From Torymus aiolomorphi (lineage: Eukaryota > Arthropoda > Insecta > Hymenoptera > Torymidae), in NCBI GenBank assembly GCA_036365515.1, contig CM070874.1, positions 210,484,297-210,548,296 of the forward strand: 64,000 nt of DNA, written 5' to 3'. Made by a program: the position numbers and the translations under genes. Positions 33,829 to 45,600 of the stretch are shown one piece after another; the stretch's first letter is position 1; every line of letters starts with the position of its first letter. The notes below the pieces were generated by a model, which saw nothing but the letters and a program-made list of their open reading frames with translations, ran no database searches and was not told the origin of the DNA.

Positions 33829-36519
33829 TGTAGCCGCGATCGCAAATTTTCCCTCCGGGAGAGGCAAAACCTGCATGATTCAATTTTTCAATTAGTTGTG
33901 AACTCTCTCTTGTCTTCCTACCTAGACCAAAAGGGGGGAAATTCGATTTAGTGCATAAAAACGAAGTGGGAAGCGGGTTGGAATTAATAAGAATAAATTC
34001 AAGGGTGATTTAAGTACTAAAATCAAAACATGGTTTTATTAAGTTATTGTGATAAAAGAAATTAAACAACTAATATGACAAGATCATAATGATTCTTAAC
34101 GGTAGTTATCAATAATACATCGGAAAAATCGCTTTTACGCGTTTTTTGGCATTGTGCGAGGAATTTTGTCTCGCCTTCCAGGATTTGTAAACACGCGCAT
34201 AACGTCAGAGTCAACTAAAGGCGCGTGACTAACTCTCCGACAACGATTCAAAATGGTTTTCTAACTTAAAAACGTAAATCGGCTGAAGATGGTCGGCATC
34301 TCGCCTCGAATAGCGATCCCTTGTGAGGATTTGATAACGGCTGAGGACAATCGCTGTGCCGCCCCTCTGAATGACTGCGAAAGCGACAGTTTCGGCTGAA
34401 GACGCACGACGTCCTGCCCCGTGCCGATCGTACGACTGATTACAGCATTTAATGCCTTGTTTGTGTTATAAAAACAGAACGCAACTACCCGTACTGCCCC
34501 TTCGTGCTGTATTTCACATGACATACTGTTTGAGAATTCCATAAATATTATACTGAGGACATGCTGTGGGTGTTTACAAAACAAATTGAGCCAAACACTT
34601 TGGTAAATTAAACTATAATATATTCACAATAACTATAAAAATATAATTTACTATTACAAATTTGTCGATATAAAAGTTGTTTCAAGAATAAGTATAAAAT
34701 ATGTGAGATGTTACAAGTGAATAGTTGAGTGTATGACTGTTACATAATTCTGAGTGTATGAGTGTTACAAATTCTGTGAGTATTGGTGAGTTTGCTGTTT
34801 GAGTGTATGAGTTTTCTGTGTGACGTTGCGAATCACTGATGAGTGTACTAACCATACAATAAGTAACACAATCAATTATTATTGAATTAATTGTGGTTGA
34901 GTTTTCAATGAGACGACACGATTAGGTATTACTGACCTAATCGTGCCCGAGTATTTCCCACTGTACAGCTTGGTTATGCTTTCCGTGTCGCAGCGTACCT
35001 TCGTATAAAATGGCCGCATGTATTTGAGTTGTTACCTTATAATACGTAGAGGTTATATTAATCTTTACGCCGACAAGTTGGTCCCGTGATGGTGATCCGC
35101 AACAAAGCTCAGCAGTGGAGAAGAACCGTATGTTGAGCATGATAACGAAAGATGAGATAAGCCGGTGAGTTGAGTGTGAGGATGCGAAGCAGCCGATGAG
35201 AGAAGCCAGTTGAGCAAAGCCGATTGAGAACTGCCAGTGTAATTTTCCTGCTTGAAAAAACCATGGCCAAATCCCGTTGATATTATTGATCACGGTGATC
35301 ATGAGTTTACTGCCGGTGTTGCATTGGTAAAAGTGCAGGTGTGAGCGAGAATCCGTGCAAAGTTGCTGAGTGAGTATATGCCATGTGAGGAGAAGCCGCG
35401 TGAGAAGCTGCCTTGTGAGACGCACTGCACTATGAATATGCCGTGTAAGATATTGCCTCGTGGCGCGCTCGAAGCATCGAGCGCCGATAAGAAGATGCCG
35501 CTTGTGTATCACCGCCGTGTGAGAAGTTTCCGTGTGAGAGACACTGTTGCGTGAAAACTTGCCGTGCTAGACGACGCCGTATGAGATGTTGCCGAGCAGC
35601 AGTCCATGTTGAGAGAGTGAGAAACACTACACTTGAATTTTTCACTTGAGAATCGCCGAATGTGTACAGTGAGTTTCTCTACGACACGAACCGCTACACA
35701 GAGTGAGTTGACCGAGAGAGAGAGCTCCATCACATGAGAATCGCCGGCACAGTAGATTTCCCTCATGGCAGACCATTACTGAGAGAGACTTTTAGTGAGA
35801 GGTTTGAGTGTATCTACTGAGAGCCAAGGTACCGTGAATTTTTCCACGAGGCGAACCATTACACGGATACTAACTGAGTGTGAGAATTAAGAGAGCACTT
35901 CCGTCTTCTTCCTCGTCTCGTTGTTACCGAGGAGTGAGTCAAATCACCGTCTCTCTCATTTACATGTGTGAGCATGAGAGAGACAGCATGAGTTTTGCCA
36001 TACTCGGCTAATCAGTATAGCGATTCAGCTGTTCCGCAGAGAACAGCTGCTGAGTGCTGCCGTCGTGCGGCCGCCTGCTGAATTATCCCTCAGTCGCGCA
36101 ACCGCGGGTAATTCAAAACTTGATATTTCCCAAACACATACCTTTCACGCGTTTTTGCACTCCGATGGAGGTGCTCAATGACGACTTCAACGGACTGTGC
36201 GGAAAATGATACGAGCCCTTGTGCGCTATACGAGGATGATGCTTCTTGCCCAAAAATTAACCTGCTCGATTTTCTTGGTGTCCTTTCAGCAACAACCGAA
36301 GAACGGCTCTCTCGCGCCGGCCTTCTATGTCCCTGCACCTTCCCGTCCGAACTTAGTCACTTATCGCCACGCATTCCCGGTTCACTCCCTCCAAAAAGAA
36401 ATACACACACATACCTCCATACTCGCACGCGCGACAGATTCGCAGCGCTGTGACGTGTCGCCCTCTGTCGCATGCATACACACGCCGACGCGCGCGTCTT
36501 TCGAGTTTTCGACGCAACA
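33829..36519 (-). repeat. 3' LTR, about 2.7 kb
   Basis: On the minus strand it begins TGTTGCGTCG right after a purine tract and ends CGGCTACA, giving TG...CA ends. Only the last 488 bp (33829-34316) has a partner at the other end. The middle (about 34690-35950) is a degenerate low-complexity stretch of GTGTGAG/GAGTGTATGAG-type words on the plus strand. The size rests on the purine tract and TG start. If the true LTR were only 488 bp, there would be no TG start at its edge. ORFs inside it (for example 36178-36574) have no recognisable product. Confidence 0.65.
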
Positions 36520-36531
36520 TCCTCCCCCCAT
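36520..36531 (-). promoter_or_regulatory. Polypurine tract
   Basis: Minus strand TGGGGGGAGGA immediately before the TG start of the 3' LTR. It is the expected primer site for plus-strand DNA synthesis in LTR retrotransposons. Confidence 0.65.
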
Positions 36532-36789
36532 TGCGATGATAATTGTGCAACTTACACTAACACTTAAGAACTAATTTATAAACGCATCGTCCTTGTATTC
36601 TAAAACTAGAACGGACTAACGATGTATTAAGTTTTCTCGACTAGAGTAACCGTTAGTTCGCGGATTGTTCGCTCGGAGAGATTTCGCATTGTCATAAGCA
36701 ATCCAGAGTTTCACAATGTGTGACCTTCGAAACGGAGCTTAAAGTACTAGCAATAAATAATGGGCATACTGCAGGGGGGTTGGCTCAAG

Positions 36790-39700
36790 CTATTGGGTTA
36801 CATGTGGTAGTGGACACAGTCGCGTAACATTTCGGACGTATTCACCTGATTTTGTGCGTAATTTGGCGACTCGAGTAATGCCATCGCTCCTCGGGTATAC
36901 TTCAACAACTACTCCCAGTGGCCATTGACTACACGACTGATTTTTATCGATTACAATGACTATCGAACCAGGTACAATTTCGCCCTTTCCCTCTATCCAC
37001 TTTTGTCGTTTTTGTCGTTCGGAGAAGTATTCGACGTGCCACCTCTTCCAAAAGTCTTGACGCGCTTTGGAGATGAAACGCCAGATGGTTAGACGATTGT
37101 GCGGTACTGAGGTGTAATCTCCCTGCGGTACCATTGTGAGAGGGCGACCGATCAGGAAGTGCGCGGGGGTGAGCACCGCGGTATCATTCGGATCAGTTGA
37201 CATTATACCTATGGGACGAGAGTTTAACACGCCCTCGATTTCAACCGCGAGAGTGTTAAACTCTTCGAAGGTGAGCATCTTGACCCCAACTACTCGGTGG
37301 AGGTGATACTTGCATGATTTTACCGCCGCTTCCCAAATACCTCCGAAATGTGGTGACAAGGGTGGGTTGAAGTGCCAAGTGATACCGCGATGAGTAGAAA
37401 AGTTGTTAACAGCATTGTGATACGGTTCCGAGGTGTTCAAACGGTATAATTCATGTAGCTGGTGATTAGCCCCGACAAAGTTCGTTCCGTTGTCCGAGTA
37501 AATATGCGACGGAATCCCTCTACGCCCGGTGAACCTTCGCAAAGCTGCCAGGAACCCCTCCGTTGAGAGGTCGCTAACGATCTCAATATGAATCGCTTTT
37601 GTCGCCATACAAATGAAAATACATCCATAGCCCTTAATAGTAGTGCGGTTTTTGAATTTTTTATCCTTTAATAACACCGGTCCGAAGAAATCGACGCCTA
37701 CATGGCGAAACACTGCCGATTGTTGCACGCGTGAGGGAGGTAGAACACTCATTTTGCTTTGTAGAGTGACTGGGCGAAACCGAATGCATGTGTTGCACCG
37801 TCGTATTATTTTTCGGACTTGCCCCTTCCCGTCGAGAAGCCAAAAGCGATGTCGTATGGCAAACAACGTGCTGTTCAAACCAGCGTGAAGTGATGCGATG
37901 TGCACTTCGCGAATTAGCAAGTCCGTTATGTGGTGGTAAGACGGTAATAATACTGGATGCCTTTGACAATCTGGTATTTGCGCATTGACTAATCGACCCC
38001 CCACTCGTAATACTCCCGATTCATCCATAAAGGGGGTGAACGCGGCTAATCTAGTTTTCTTTGTAGTACCGGTTTCCTTTATGCATTTAAGTTCCTTACC
38101 GAACCGCTCATTTTGTATGACCCTCCAGAGTCTTCGCTCTGCCTCGTCTCTTTCCGCTAGATCGAGAAACCTGGTCACATGTTTGTGGGGTCGAAAACGC
38201 AAGCAGTAAGCTACGACATTGATTAGAGTATAGTAAGACGAGAACTTATAGTAAATTGGTTTGTCATCGGAGTTCAGGAGTGGGCACGCGTACATTAAAC
38301 AACTGACGTTCTTTAATCCGGGCAAATCGTATACGTTTGTGGTCAGTGTTGCCGGCCAAGTATTCTCGGGCTGTCGCAAAAAATCACACCCATTAAACCA
38401 TGAATTGTTGCGCAAAAATTCCGCAGGAGTTTGTCCTCGCGATAACGCGTCAGCAGGGTTCACCTTACCGGGTACATGACGCCATTCGATGTTTTCCGAT
38501 GCCCCTTGGATTTCGGCGACTCGATTACCTTCGAACGTCTTTAAGAATTGGGGTGCCTTTTTAAGCCAAAGTAAGACAATTTTGGAATCCGTCCAAAACG
38601 TGATTTGTTGTATTGGAAGTATGAAGGCGTCCTAAGCTTCGCGGAACAGTCTCGTTAAAAGAACGGCACCACACAATTCTAGTCGCGGAATCGTTAACTG
38701 TTTGACCGGGGAGACTCGTGATTTCGCACACGCTAATCGTACCAACACACGGCCCTCAGCATCCTTTGACCGAACGTATATACATGCGCCGTACCCTAAT
38801 TGGCTAGCATCGCAAAACCCATGAATTTGCATTTCCACGTGATTAGGTAACAATAAATGTCGAAGGATCGTGAGGTTTTTTATCAACGGTAGTTGACTCG
38901 CGACGCATTGCGATTTAGTGTATAACGCTTGCGGGACAGTTTCGCCCCACCCGATTTTCGATTTCCAACATTCTTGAATCAGAACCTTCAACTCTAAAAT
39001 CACCGGTCCTAATAAGCCGAGAGGATCGAAGATTGTCGCAATTTCTGACTCGATGGTACGTTTTGTGATTTTTTTCTTATCAGTGACGGGCTTGACTGAA
39101 TAGATCAAATCATCGGACAGCGCGTTCCATTTGATCCCTAGTGCTCTATGCGTCCCATCGACTTCGTCCGAGACTGCGAGGTTTAGATCCTTTTGCTGGA
39201 GGCTGTCAAGTGCGTGTTGATGATTCGATGCCCATTTCCTTATGTTGAACCCACCGCGACGCAGTAATTCGCTAATTTCATCGCGCACTTGACTGACCTC
39301 GTCAAGTGTGTCGGCGCCGTAGAAGAAATAGTCCACGTAAAAATTCTCTTTCACCGCAACGCTAGCTCTGGGAAATCGATGCCTTTCGTCGTCCGCTAAT
39401 TGTTGTAGGGTAGGGATGGCTAGATATGGTGCCGCGGAAACCCCGAACGTCACGGTGTTCAGTTCGAATATTTCGACTCTTTCATCGAGCTGCCAAAAAA
39501 CCTGCTGGTATCGGCGATCGCGTGTATCTAGGAGAATTTGTCGATACATCTGCTCTATATCTGCCATTATTACATACTGGGGAAAGCGAATATAAAGCAG
39601 ATGTGTAAACAGTTTCGGTTGTATTAACGGACCGGTTAGTAACATTTGATTCAGTGAACACCCTTTCTCGGTTTTCGCGGACGCGTCAAACACTACACGC

Positions 39701-40647
39701 ACCTTCGTTGTGGTGCTAGTTGGCTTCAATACGGCGTGATGTGGCAAGAAGTACCCATCGGAGTGCTTTCGCTTAACTCGCGACATGTGTCCCTTACCAA
39801 GATAATCTTCAATGACCTTCGAGTATTCCCCCCGTAATCGTGTATCAGAACTGAGCTTACGTTGGAGTGAATTGAATCGGCGTAACGCTTGTTGTTTCGA
39901 GTCTCCTAAATGTATATTATCGATTTTGAACGGCAATCTAACTATATACCGTCCGTCGCTATTGCGTTTAGTATGTATTGTGTAATGCTCCTCACAGCGG
40001 ATGTCTTCTTGGCTCCGTACGGCCGTGCCGGTATATTCTTCTACCTCCCAAAATCTCGTTAACAGTTCCCTTAAATCTACGATATTGCATGAGACGGTTT
40101 CGCTCGGAGGGTTATTTATCCCCCCTACAACTACCCAGCCTAATAGTGTTTTTTGCATGAATAATTCACAGTTATCTCGCGATAGCTTAATTTGTCCGAT
40201 TGACAGTATGGCCATGGTGGTCCCCGAACAAATAAGTATATCCACAGCTCGCGGAAGGTGAAATTGCGGGTCGGCTAAAGGCACGTTAGCTGGTATTTCG
40301 ATTGCTTCTCGAGGAAAAACTGCGCTCAGTACGCGATCTTTAATTTCGGACACTACCACGCAGTGCAATTTTCTCTTACATCCTGTAACACGTGACCTTA
40401 TCAACACTTCGACGTTTCCCATCGATTCTGTGTGCATATTGTTCATGACGGCCAACTCGCATGATTGTACTGGCAAACATAATTTTTGTGCGAATTTTAC
40501 TGTGATGAAATTTGCGGTGGAGCATGTATCTAACAACGTTCGCGCTTCTGTATATCGTCCGTCGGCTCGCTGAACATGTACAACAGCACTCATCATCAGT
40601 TGAGATTGAGGCATTTGAGAAAGCACATTGAAAACTTCAGCTCCTAG
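36790..40647 (-). pseudogene. BEL/Pao pol, one in-frame stop and altered YxDD
   Basis: The frame is continuous with gag after its UGA stop (first ATG well inside; GTG at 40626). Order: aspartic protease of the DUF1758 type (LLDTCSTANFIT near the start; the usual Gly after DT is Cys), reverse transcriptase (PHHAVLKPTS, VVFDASAKT, MYRQILLD, then the catalytic box), RNase H-like part, zinc-binding HHCC domain, integrase core with Asp, YSDNGTNF and a Glu in GGIWEAAVK, and a DUF5641-like end. Two defects: TAG at 38632-38634 in the RNase H region splits the product into about 664 and 557+ residues, and the catalytic box reads YVDY instead of YxDD (39328-39330). The copy is therefore not expected to be active by itself. 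The integrase motifs look intact. Confidence 0.88.
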
Positions 40648-41925
40648 TCATGTAGTCGACGCGGTTTGAGATTGTGTGGTCGTTGAGTTTGCTGTGGAGC
40701 TCAGTGCATTTAACGATTCCGACTCTGATTCTGAATGCAACAATGTATTATGATACTTCTCACATGATTTACAATGACCCATTCCGCATTTGGCCTTGTG
40801 TTGTCGAAGGCAATTGAAACAGAGTTTGTGTATCTTCGCGACGTTCCATCGTTCTGCAACCGACAATCTCTTAAAACTCTCGCATCGATAAAGCGCATGA
40901 GCTCCCTTGCACTGCGGACATTGCGTATCGATGTTAGTAACTAAAACGCGCGCGCCATCGTTTCCCCTTTTAAATTTTGAAACGCGTGAATTTTCCGTGT
41001 TTCGTTTATCGTTTGTTGATTCCTTATCACGAATGGAGTCAGCTTCGAGAGTGCATAAACGAAATGTAGTCTCGTTGATAAATGTAAAGAGCCTTTCTAA
41101 ATCGGGAAATTCGTCTAAATCAAGAGCCTCCTCCCACTTCTCACGCACGGTCGCGCATAGGGCCTTCTCGACTAACCTAACAACAATCCTACAGTCGATA
41201 TTGACCTTTAGGGAATCGAGCATGTTTAACTGTTGCTTGTCTTCGTCTACCAAATAAGATAACTCCTTAGCTGTTGTGCCCTTTGCTGGAGAGATGCCCA
41301 AAATAGCGTCTATATGATTGGAAACAAGAATGTGCTTCCTCTCGTAATTAGTTGTAAGTGTGCGCCAGGCATTGGCATAATTCTCGGCTCGAATGTCATA
41401 GACTGCTATTTTGCGCAACGCGTCTCCTGCTAATGAGTTCCGCAGATATAAAAATTTTATTGTGTCATCGATCTCGGTTCGCGCGTCAACCATACTCGTA
41501 AACGCGTTTCTGTAAGACAGCCAATTGTTGTGGTTGCCGTCGAATTTGGGCAGCTCAGCAATTGGAAGTCTTAAGAGTTTCTGTTTCTCTAAAAATGTTG
41601 AATTAGCCGCAGGCCCTGCGTTGGGCTTAGTTTGATTGGCGAGAGTCGTCTCCGCTGTCTTTAGACTACCTACCTCTGATGCGATAGCGTAATACAAGTC
41701 ACGGATTTCACACCAATCCGCGATGTCCGTTTTTGTCTTATCTACAATAATCAAATTCTCATATGTCTCCTCGTACTTGCAAAATGACGTACCCAAATCC
41801 GCTAACGTAAGTAGAAGGTTTGGTTTGTCAATCACGTCCGCGGTTAACATTGTTTTCATTTGATTTATGTGATCTTTCAAGATCTTCGCTTTGATACGGA
41901 CTATTGCGGTCGCTTTCTCGCTCAT
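40648..41925 (-). CDS. BEL/Pao gag, 425 residues
   Basis: Starts at ATG 41925. The N-terminal half is helical and charged. The middle (ELPKFDGNHNNWLSYRNAFTSM) is the DUF1759 segment seen in BEL/Pao gag proteins. The C-terminal part carries Cys/His knuckles (CPQCKGAHALYRC, CFNCLRQHKAKCGMGHCKSC). It would form the particle and bind RNA. It ends with TGA at 40648-40650, followed directly by CTAG, and pol continues in the same frame. In most BEL elements gag and pol are one ORF, so the TGA is either a mutation or a leaky stop. Confidence 0.85.
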   Translation of the reverse strand: MSEKATAIVRIKAKILKDHINQMKTMLTADVIDKPNLLLTLADLGTSFCKYEETYENLIIVDKTKTDIADWCEIRDLYYAIASEVGSLKTAETTLANQTKPNAGPAANSTFLEKQKLLRLPIAELPKFDGNHNNWLSYRNAFTSMVDARTEIDDTIKFLYLRNSLAGDALRKIAVYDIRAENYANAWRTLTTNYERKHILVSNHIDAILGISPAKGTTAKELSYLVDEDKQQLNMLDSLKVNIDCRIVVRLVEKALCATVREKWEEALDLDEFPDLERLFTFINETTFRLCTLEADSIRDKESTNDKRNTENSRVSKFKRGNDGARVLVTNIDTQCPQCKGAHALYRCESFKRLSVAERWNVAKIHKLCFNCLRQHKAKCGMGHCKSCEKYHNTLLHSESESESLNALSSTANSTTTQSQTASTT

Positions 41926-42179
41926 AATTACTCACTTAAATGCTAATGGAACAATACAATATTTCGCGACATGACGCTGATTGTTGTTGATGAATTGTGT
42001 GACGTGTAGATAGGAGCTCGGTTAGCAGTTCTCGGTGTGATGCGTGGATAGAAACTCGGCGTGATGCGTGAATAAAAACTCGGGGAGCTGTTCTCGTTGT
42101 GATGCGTAGGTAGAAGTTCGGTGAGCTGTTCTCGGTGTATCGTGAGGATCGGAGATGTGAAGGTGCGAGCCGCACACCT

Positions 42180-42193
42180 CACAGGAGGCACCA
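42180..42193 (-). promoter_or_regulatory. Primer-binding site
   Basis: Just inside the 5' LTR end, after a TTT spacer, the minus strand reads TGGTGCCTCCTG. TGG is the complement of the CCA end of a tRNA, as expected for the minus-strand primer. The tRNA was not identified. Confidence 0.6.
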
Positions 42194-42196
42194 AAA

Positions 42197-42684
42197 TGTA
42201 GCCGCGATCACAAATTTTCCCTCCAGGGGAAACAAAACCTGTATGATTCAATTTTTCAATTAGTTGTGAACTCTCTCGAGTCTTCCTACCTAGACCAAAA
42301 GGGGGGAAATTCGATTAAGTGCATAAAAACGAAGTGGGAAACGGGTTGGAATTAATAAGAATAAATTCAAGGGTGATTTAAGTCCTAAAATCAAAACATG
42401 GTTATATTAAGTTATTGTGATAAAAGAAATTAAACAATGACAATGACAAGATCATAATGATTCTTAACGATAGTTATCAATAATACATCGAAAAAATCGC
42501 TTTTACGCGTTTTTTCGCATTGTGCGAGGGATTTTGTCTCGCCTTCACGGAATCGTAAACACGCGCTTAACGTCAGAGTCAACTAAAGGTGCGTGACTAA
42601 ACCTCCGACAACGATTCAAAATGGTTTTCTAACTTAAAAACGTAAATCGGCTGAAGATGGTCGGCATCTCGCCGCGAATAGCGA
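42197..42684 (-). repeat. Truncated 5' LTR (488 bp)
   Basis: Matches 33829-34316 over equal length without net indels. Similarity stops at TAGCGA, beyond which composite satellite resumes. The remaining about 2.2 kb of LTR, including its TG start, is missing, so the promoter part (U3) is probably gone. Confidence 0.75.
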
Positions 42685-45600
42685 ATAGCTGAACGTATTG
42701 CTTGAAGTATGGATGAAAGTATGGATTAAAGTATGGCTTCAAGTATGGATGAAAGTATGGCTGAAAGTATGTCTGAAAGTGATCGTTTAGATTCCGTAAG
42801 GACATCGTAGTATCCGAATTATTTTCACAGACTTGATGGAAATTCACCTAAATTTTGTAATTAGTTCCTCGTGAGTAGAACGTATTTATCATTATTTTCC
42901 CAAACTTTATCGAAACATAACATTAACCTTGTATGATGTTTTACGTAATTTAATCGTAAGACTTCAATTCGGTATTCCAAACTTTAAAAGAGATGAAATG
43001 AGATAAAGTTAATATAAACATATGAAGTATTTCCTAAGGGGAGTGTAAGATTCCTATTTTTACACGAACATTGACGGAAACTAATCTAAAGTTCATATGA
43101 AGTTTTCTGTCGAAGGTTGTGACAAGCTTTCTCTAAAGTATGACTGAAAGTATGTCTTAAAGTATGGATGAATGTATGGCTGAAAGTATGGCTTAAAGTA
43201 TGGCTTAAAGTATGGCCTAAAGTATGGATGATAGTATGACTGAAAGTATGGCTGAAAGTTATCGTTTAGATTCCGTGAGGAGATCGTAGGATCCGAATTA
43301 TTTTCACAGCCTTGACTGAAATTCACCTAAATTTGTAATTATTTTCTCGTGAGTAGAACGTATTTATCATTATCTTCTCAAACTTTACCGAAATTTAATA
43401 TTAACCTTGTATGATGTTTTAGGTAAATTCATCTTAAGATTTCAATTCGTTTTTACAAACTTTAAAATAGATGAACTGAGGCAAAATCTATATAAACAAA
43501 TGAAGTATTTCCTACGGCGAGTGTAAGATTCCTCTTTTTACACGAACATTGACGGAAACTAATCTGACGTTCATATTAAGTTTCCTGTCGATGGTTGTGA
43601 CAAGCTTTTTCTAAAGTATGGCTGTAGGTATGGCTTAAAGTACGGCTGAAATTATGGCTGAAAGAATGGTTTGAAGGATGAATGAAAGTATTGCTTAATG
43701 TATGGCGTAAAGTATGGATGAAAGTATGGCTTAAAGTATGGCTGAACGTATGGCTTAAACTATGGCTGAAAGTTATCGTTTAGATTTCGTAAGGAGATCG
43801 TTGTATTCGAATTAGTTCCACAACCTTGACTGTAATTCACCTAAATTTTGTATTACGTTTCTGGTGAGTTGAACGTATGTATCATTATTTTCCCAAACTT
43901 TACCGAAACTTAACATTAACCTTGTATGATGTTTTACGTAATTTAACCGTAAGATTACAATTCGGTTTTCCACACTTTAAAAGAGATGAGCTGAGCCAAC
44001 GTTAATATAAACATATGAAGTATTTCCTAAGGCGAGTGTAAGATTCCTACTTTTACACGAACATTGACGGAAACTAATCTGAATTTCATATTAATTTTCC
44101 TGTCGATGGTCGTGACAAGCTTTCTCTAAAATATGGCTGAAAGTATGGCTTAAAGTATGGCTGAAAGTATGGCTTAAAGTATAGCTGAAATTATCGCTTA
44201 AAGTATGGCTGAAAGTATGGCTTACAGTATGGATGAAAGAATGGCTTAAAGTATGGCTTCAAGTATGGCTGAATGTTAACGTTTAGATACCGTAAGGAGA
44301 TCGCAGGATTCGAATTATTTCCACAACCTTGACAGAAATTCACCTCAATTTTTTGTATTAAGTTTCCTATTTTTACACGAACATTTACAGAAACTAATCT
44401 AAAGTTCATATTAGGTTTTCTGTCGATGGTTGTGTCAAGCATTTTGTAAAGTATGGCTTAAAGTATGGCTTAAAGTATGGCTGAAAGTATGGCTTAAAGT
44501 ATGGCTGAAAGTATGGCTTGAAGTATGAATGAAAGTATGGCTTAAAGTATGGATGATTGTATGGCTGAAAGTATGGCTGAAAGTATGGCTGAAAGTTATC
44601 GATTAGATTCCGTAAGGAGATCGTAAGATCCGAATTATTTTCATAGCCTTGACTGAAATTCACCCAAATTTTGTATTTAGTTCCTCATGAGTAGAACGTA
44701 TTACCATTATTTTCTCAAACTTTACGGAAATTTAACATTAACCTTGTATGGTGTTTTACGTAAATTAATCTTAAGATTTCAATTCGGTTTTACAAACTTT
44801 AAAAGAGATGAACTAAGGCAAAATGAATATAAACAAATGAAGTATTTCCTAAGGCGAGTGTAAAATTCCTATTTTTACACGAACTTTGACGGAAGCTATT
44901 CTGAAGTTGATATTAAGTTTCCTGTCGATGGTTGTGACAAGCTTTTTCTAAAGTATGGCTGAAGGTATGGCTTAAAGTACGGCTGAAAGTATGGCTGAAA
45001 GTATGGCTGTAAGTATGGATACAAGTATGGCTTAAAGTATGGCATAAAGTATGGCTTAAAGTACGGCTGAAAGTATGGCTGAAAGAATGGCTGTAAGTAT
45101 GGATACAAGTATGGCTTAAGGTATGGCATAAAGTATGGCTTAAAGTATGGCTTAAAGTATGGATGAAAGTATGGCTTAAAGTATGGCTGAGTGTATGGCT
45201 TAAAGTATGGCTTAAAGTATGAATTAAAGTATGGCTGAAAATATGTCTTAAAGTATGGCTGAAAGTTATCGTTTAGATTTCGTAAGGAGATCGTAGTATT
45301 CGAATTATTTCCACAACCTTGACTGTAATTCACCTAAATTTTGTATTGCGTTTTTTGTGAGTAGAACATATATATCATTATCTTCCCAAACTTTACCAAA
45401 ACTTAACATTGACCTTGTATGATGTTTTACGTAATTGAATCGTAAGATTTCAATTCGGTTCTCAAAACTTTAACAGAGATGAGCTGAGCCAAAGATAATA
45501 TAAACATATGAAGTATTTCCTAAGGCGAGTGTAAGATTCCTATTTTTACACGAACATTGACGGAAACTAATCTGAAGTTGATATTAAGTTTCCTGTCGAT

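Larger units (their letters stand above)
33829..42684 (-). mobile_element. Defective BEL/Pao LTR retrotransposon
   Basis: Reads on the minus strand: 5' LTR remnant 42684-42197, primer-binding site, gag, pol (protease, reverse transcriptase, RNase H, integrase), polypurine tract, 3' LTR 36519-33829. It lies within the composite satellite. No target duplication is visible, because the satellite positions on the two sides differ. That fits truncation of the 5' LTR together with loss of flanking satellite. The two LTR copies differ at about 25-30 of 488 positions by eye, so the insertion is not recent. Confidence 0.9.

Noticed and set aside
34826..34846. CTGATGAG as a third hammerhead core
   Set aside because: No matching stem II or GAAA box follows.
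34937..35766. Frames of up to 191 codons on the minus strand
   Set aside because: They translate the degenerate GTGTGAG-type section of the LTR; no domain.
36178..36574. 91- and 125-codon plus frames
   Set aside because: Lie inside the BEL 3' LTR and next to the polypurine tract; low-complexity content.
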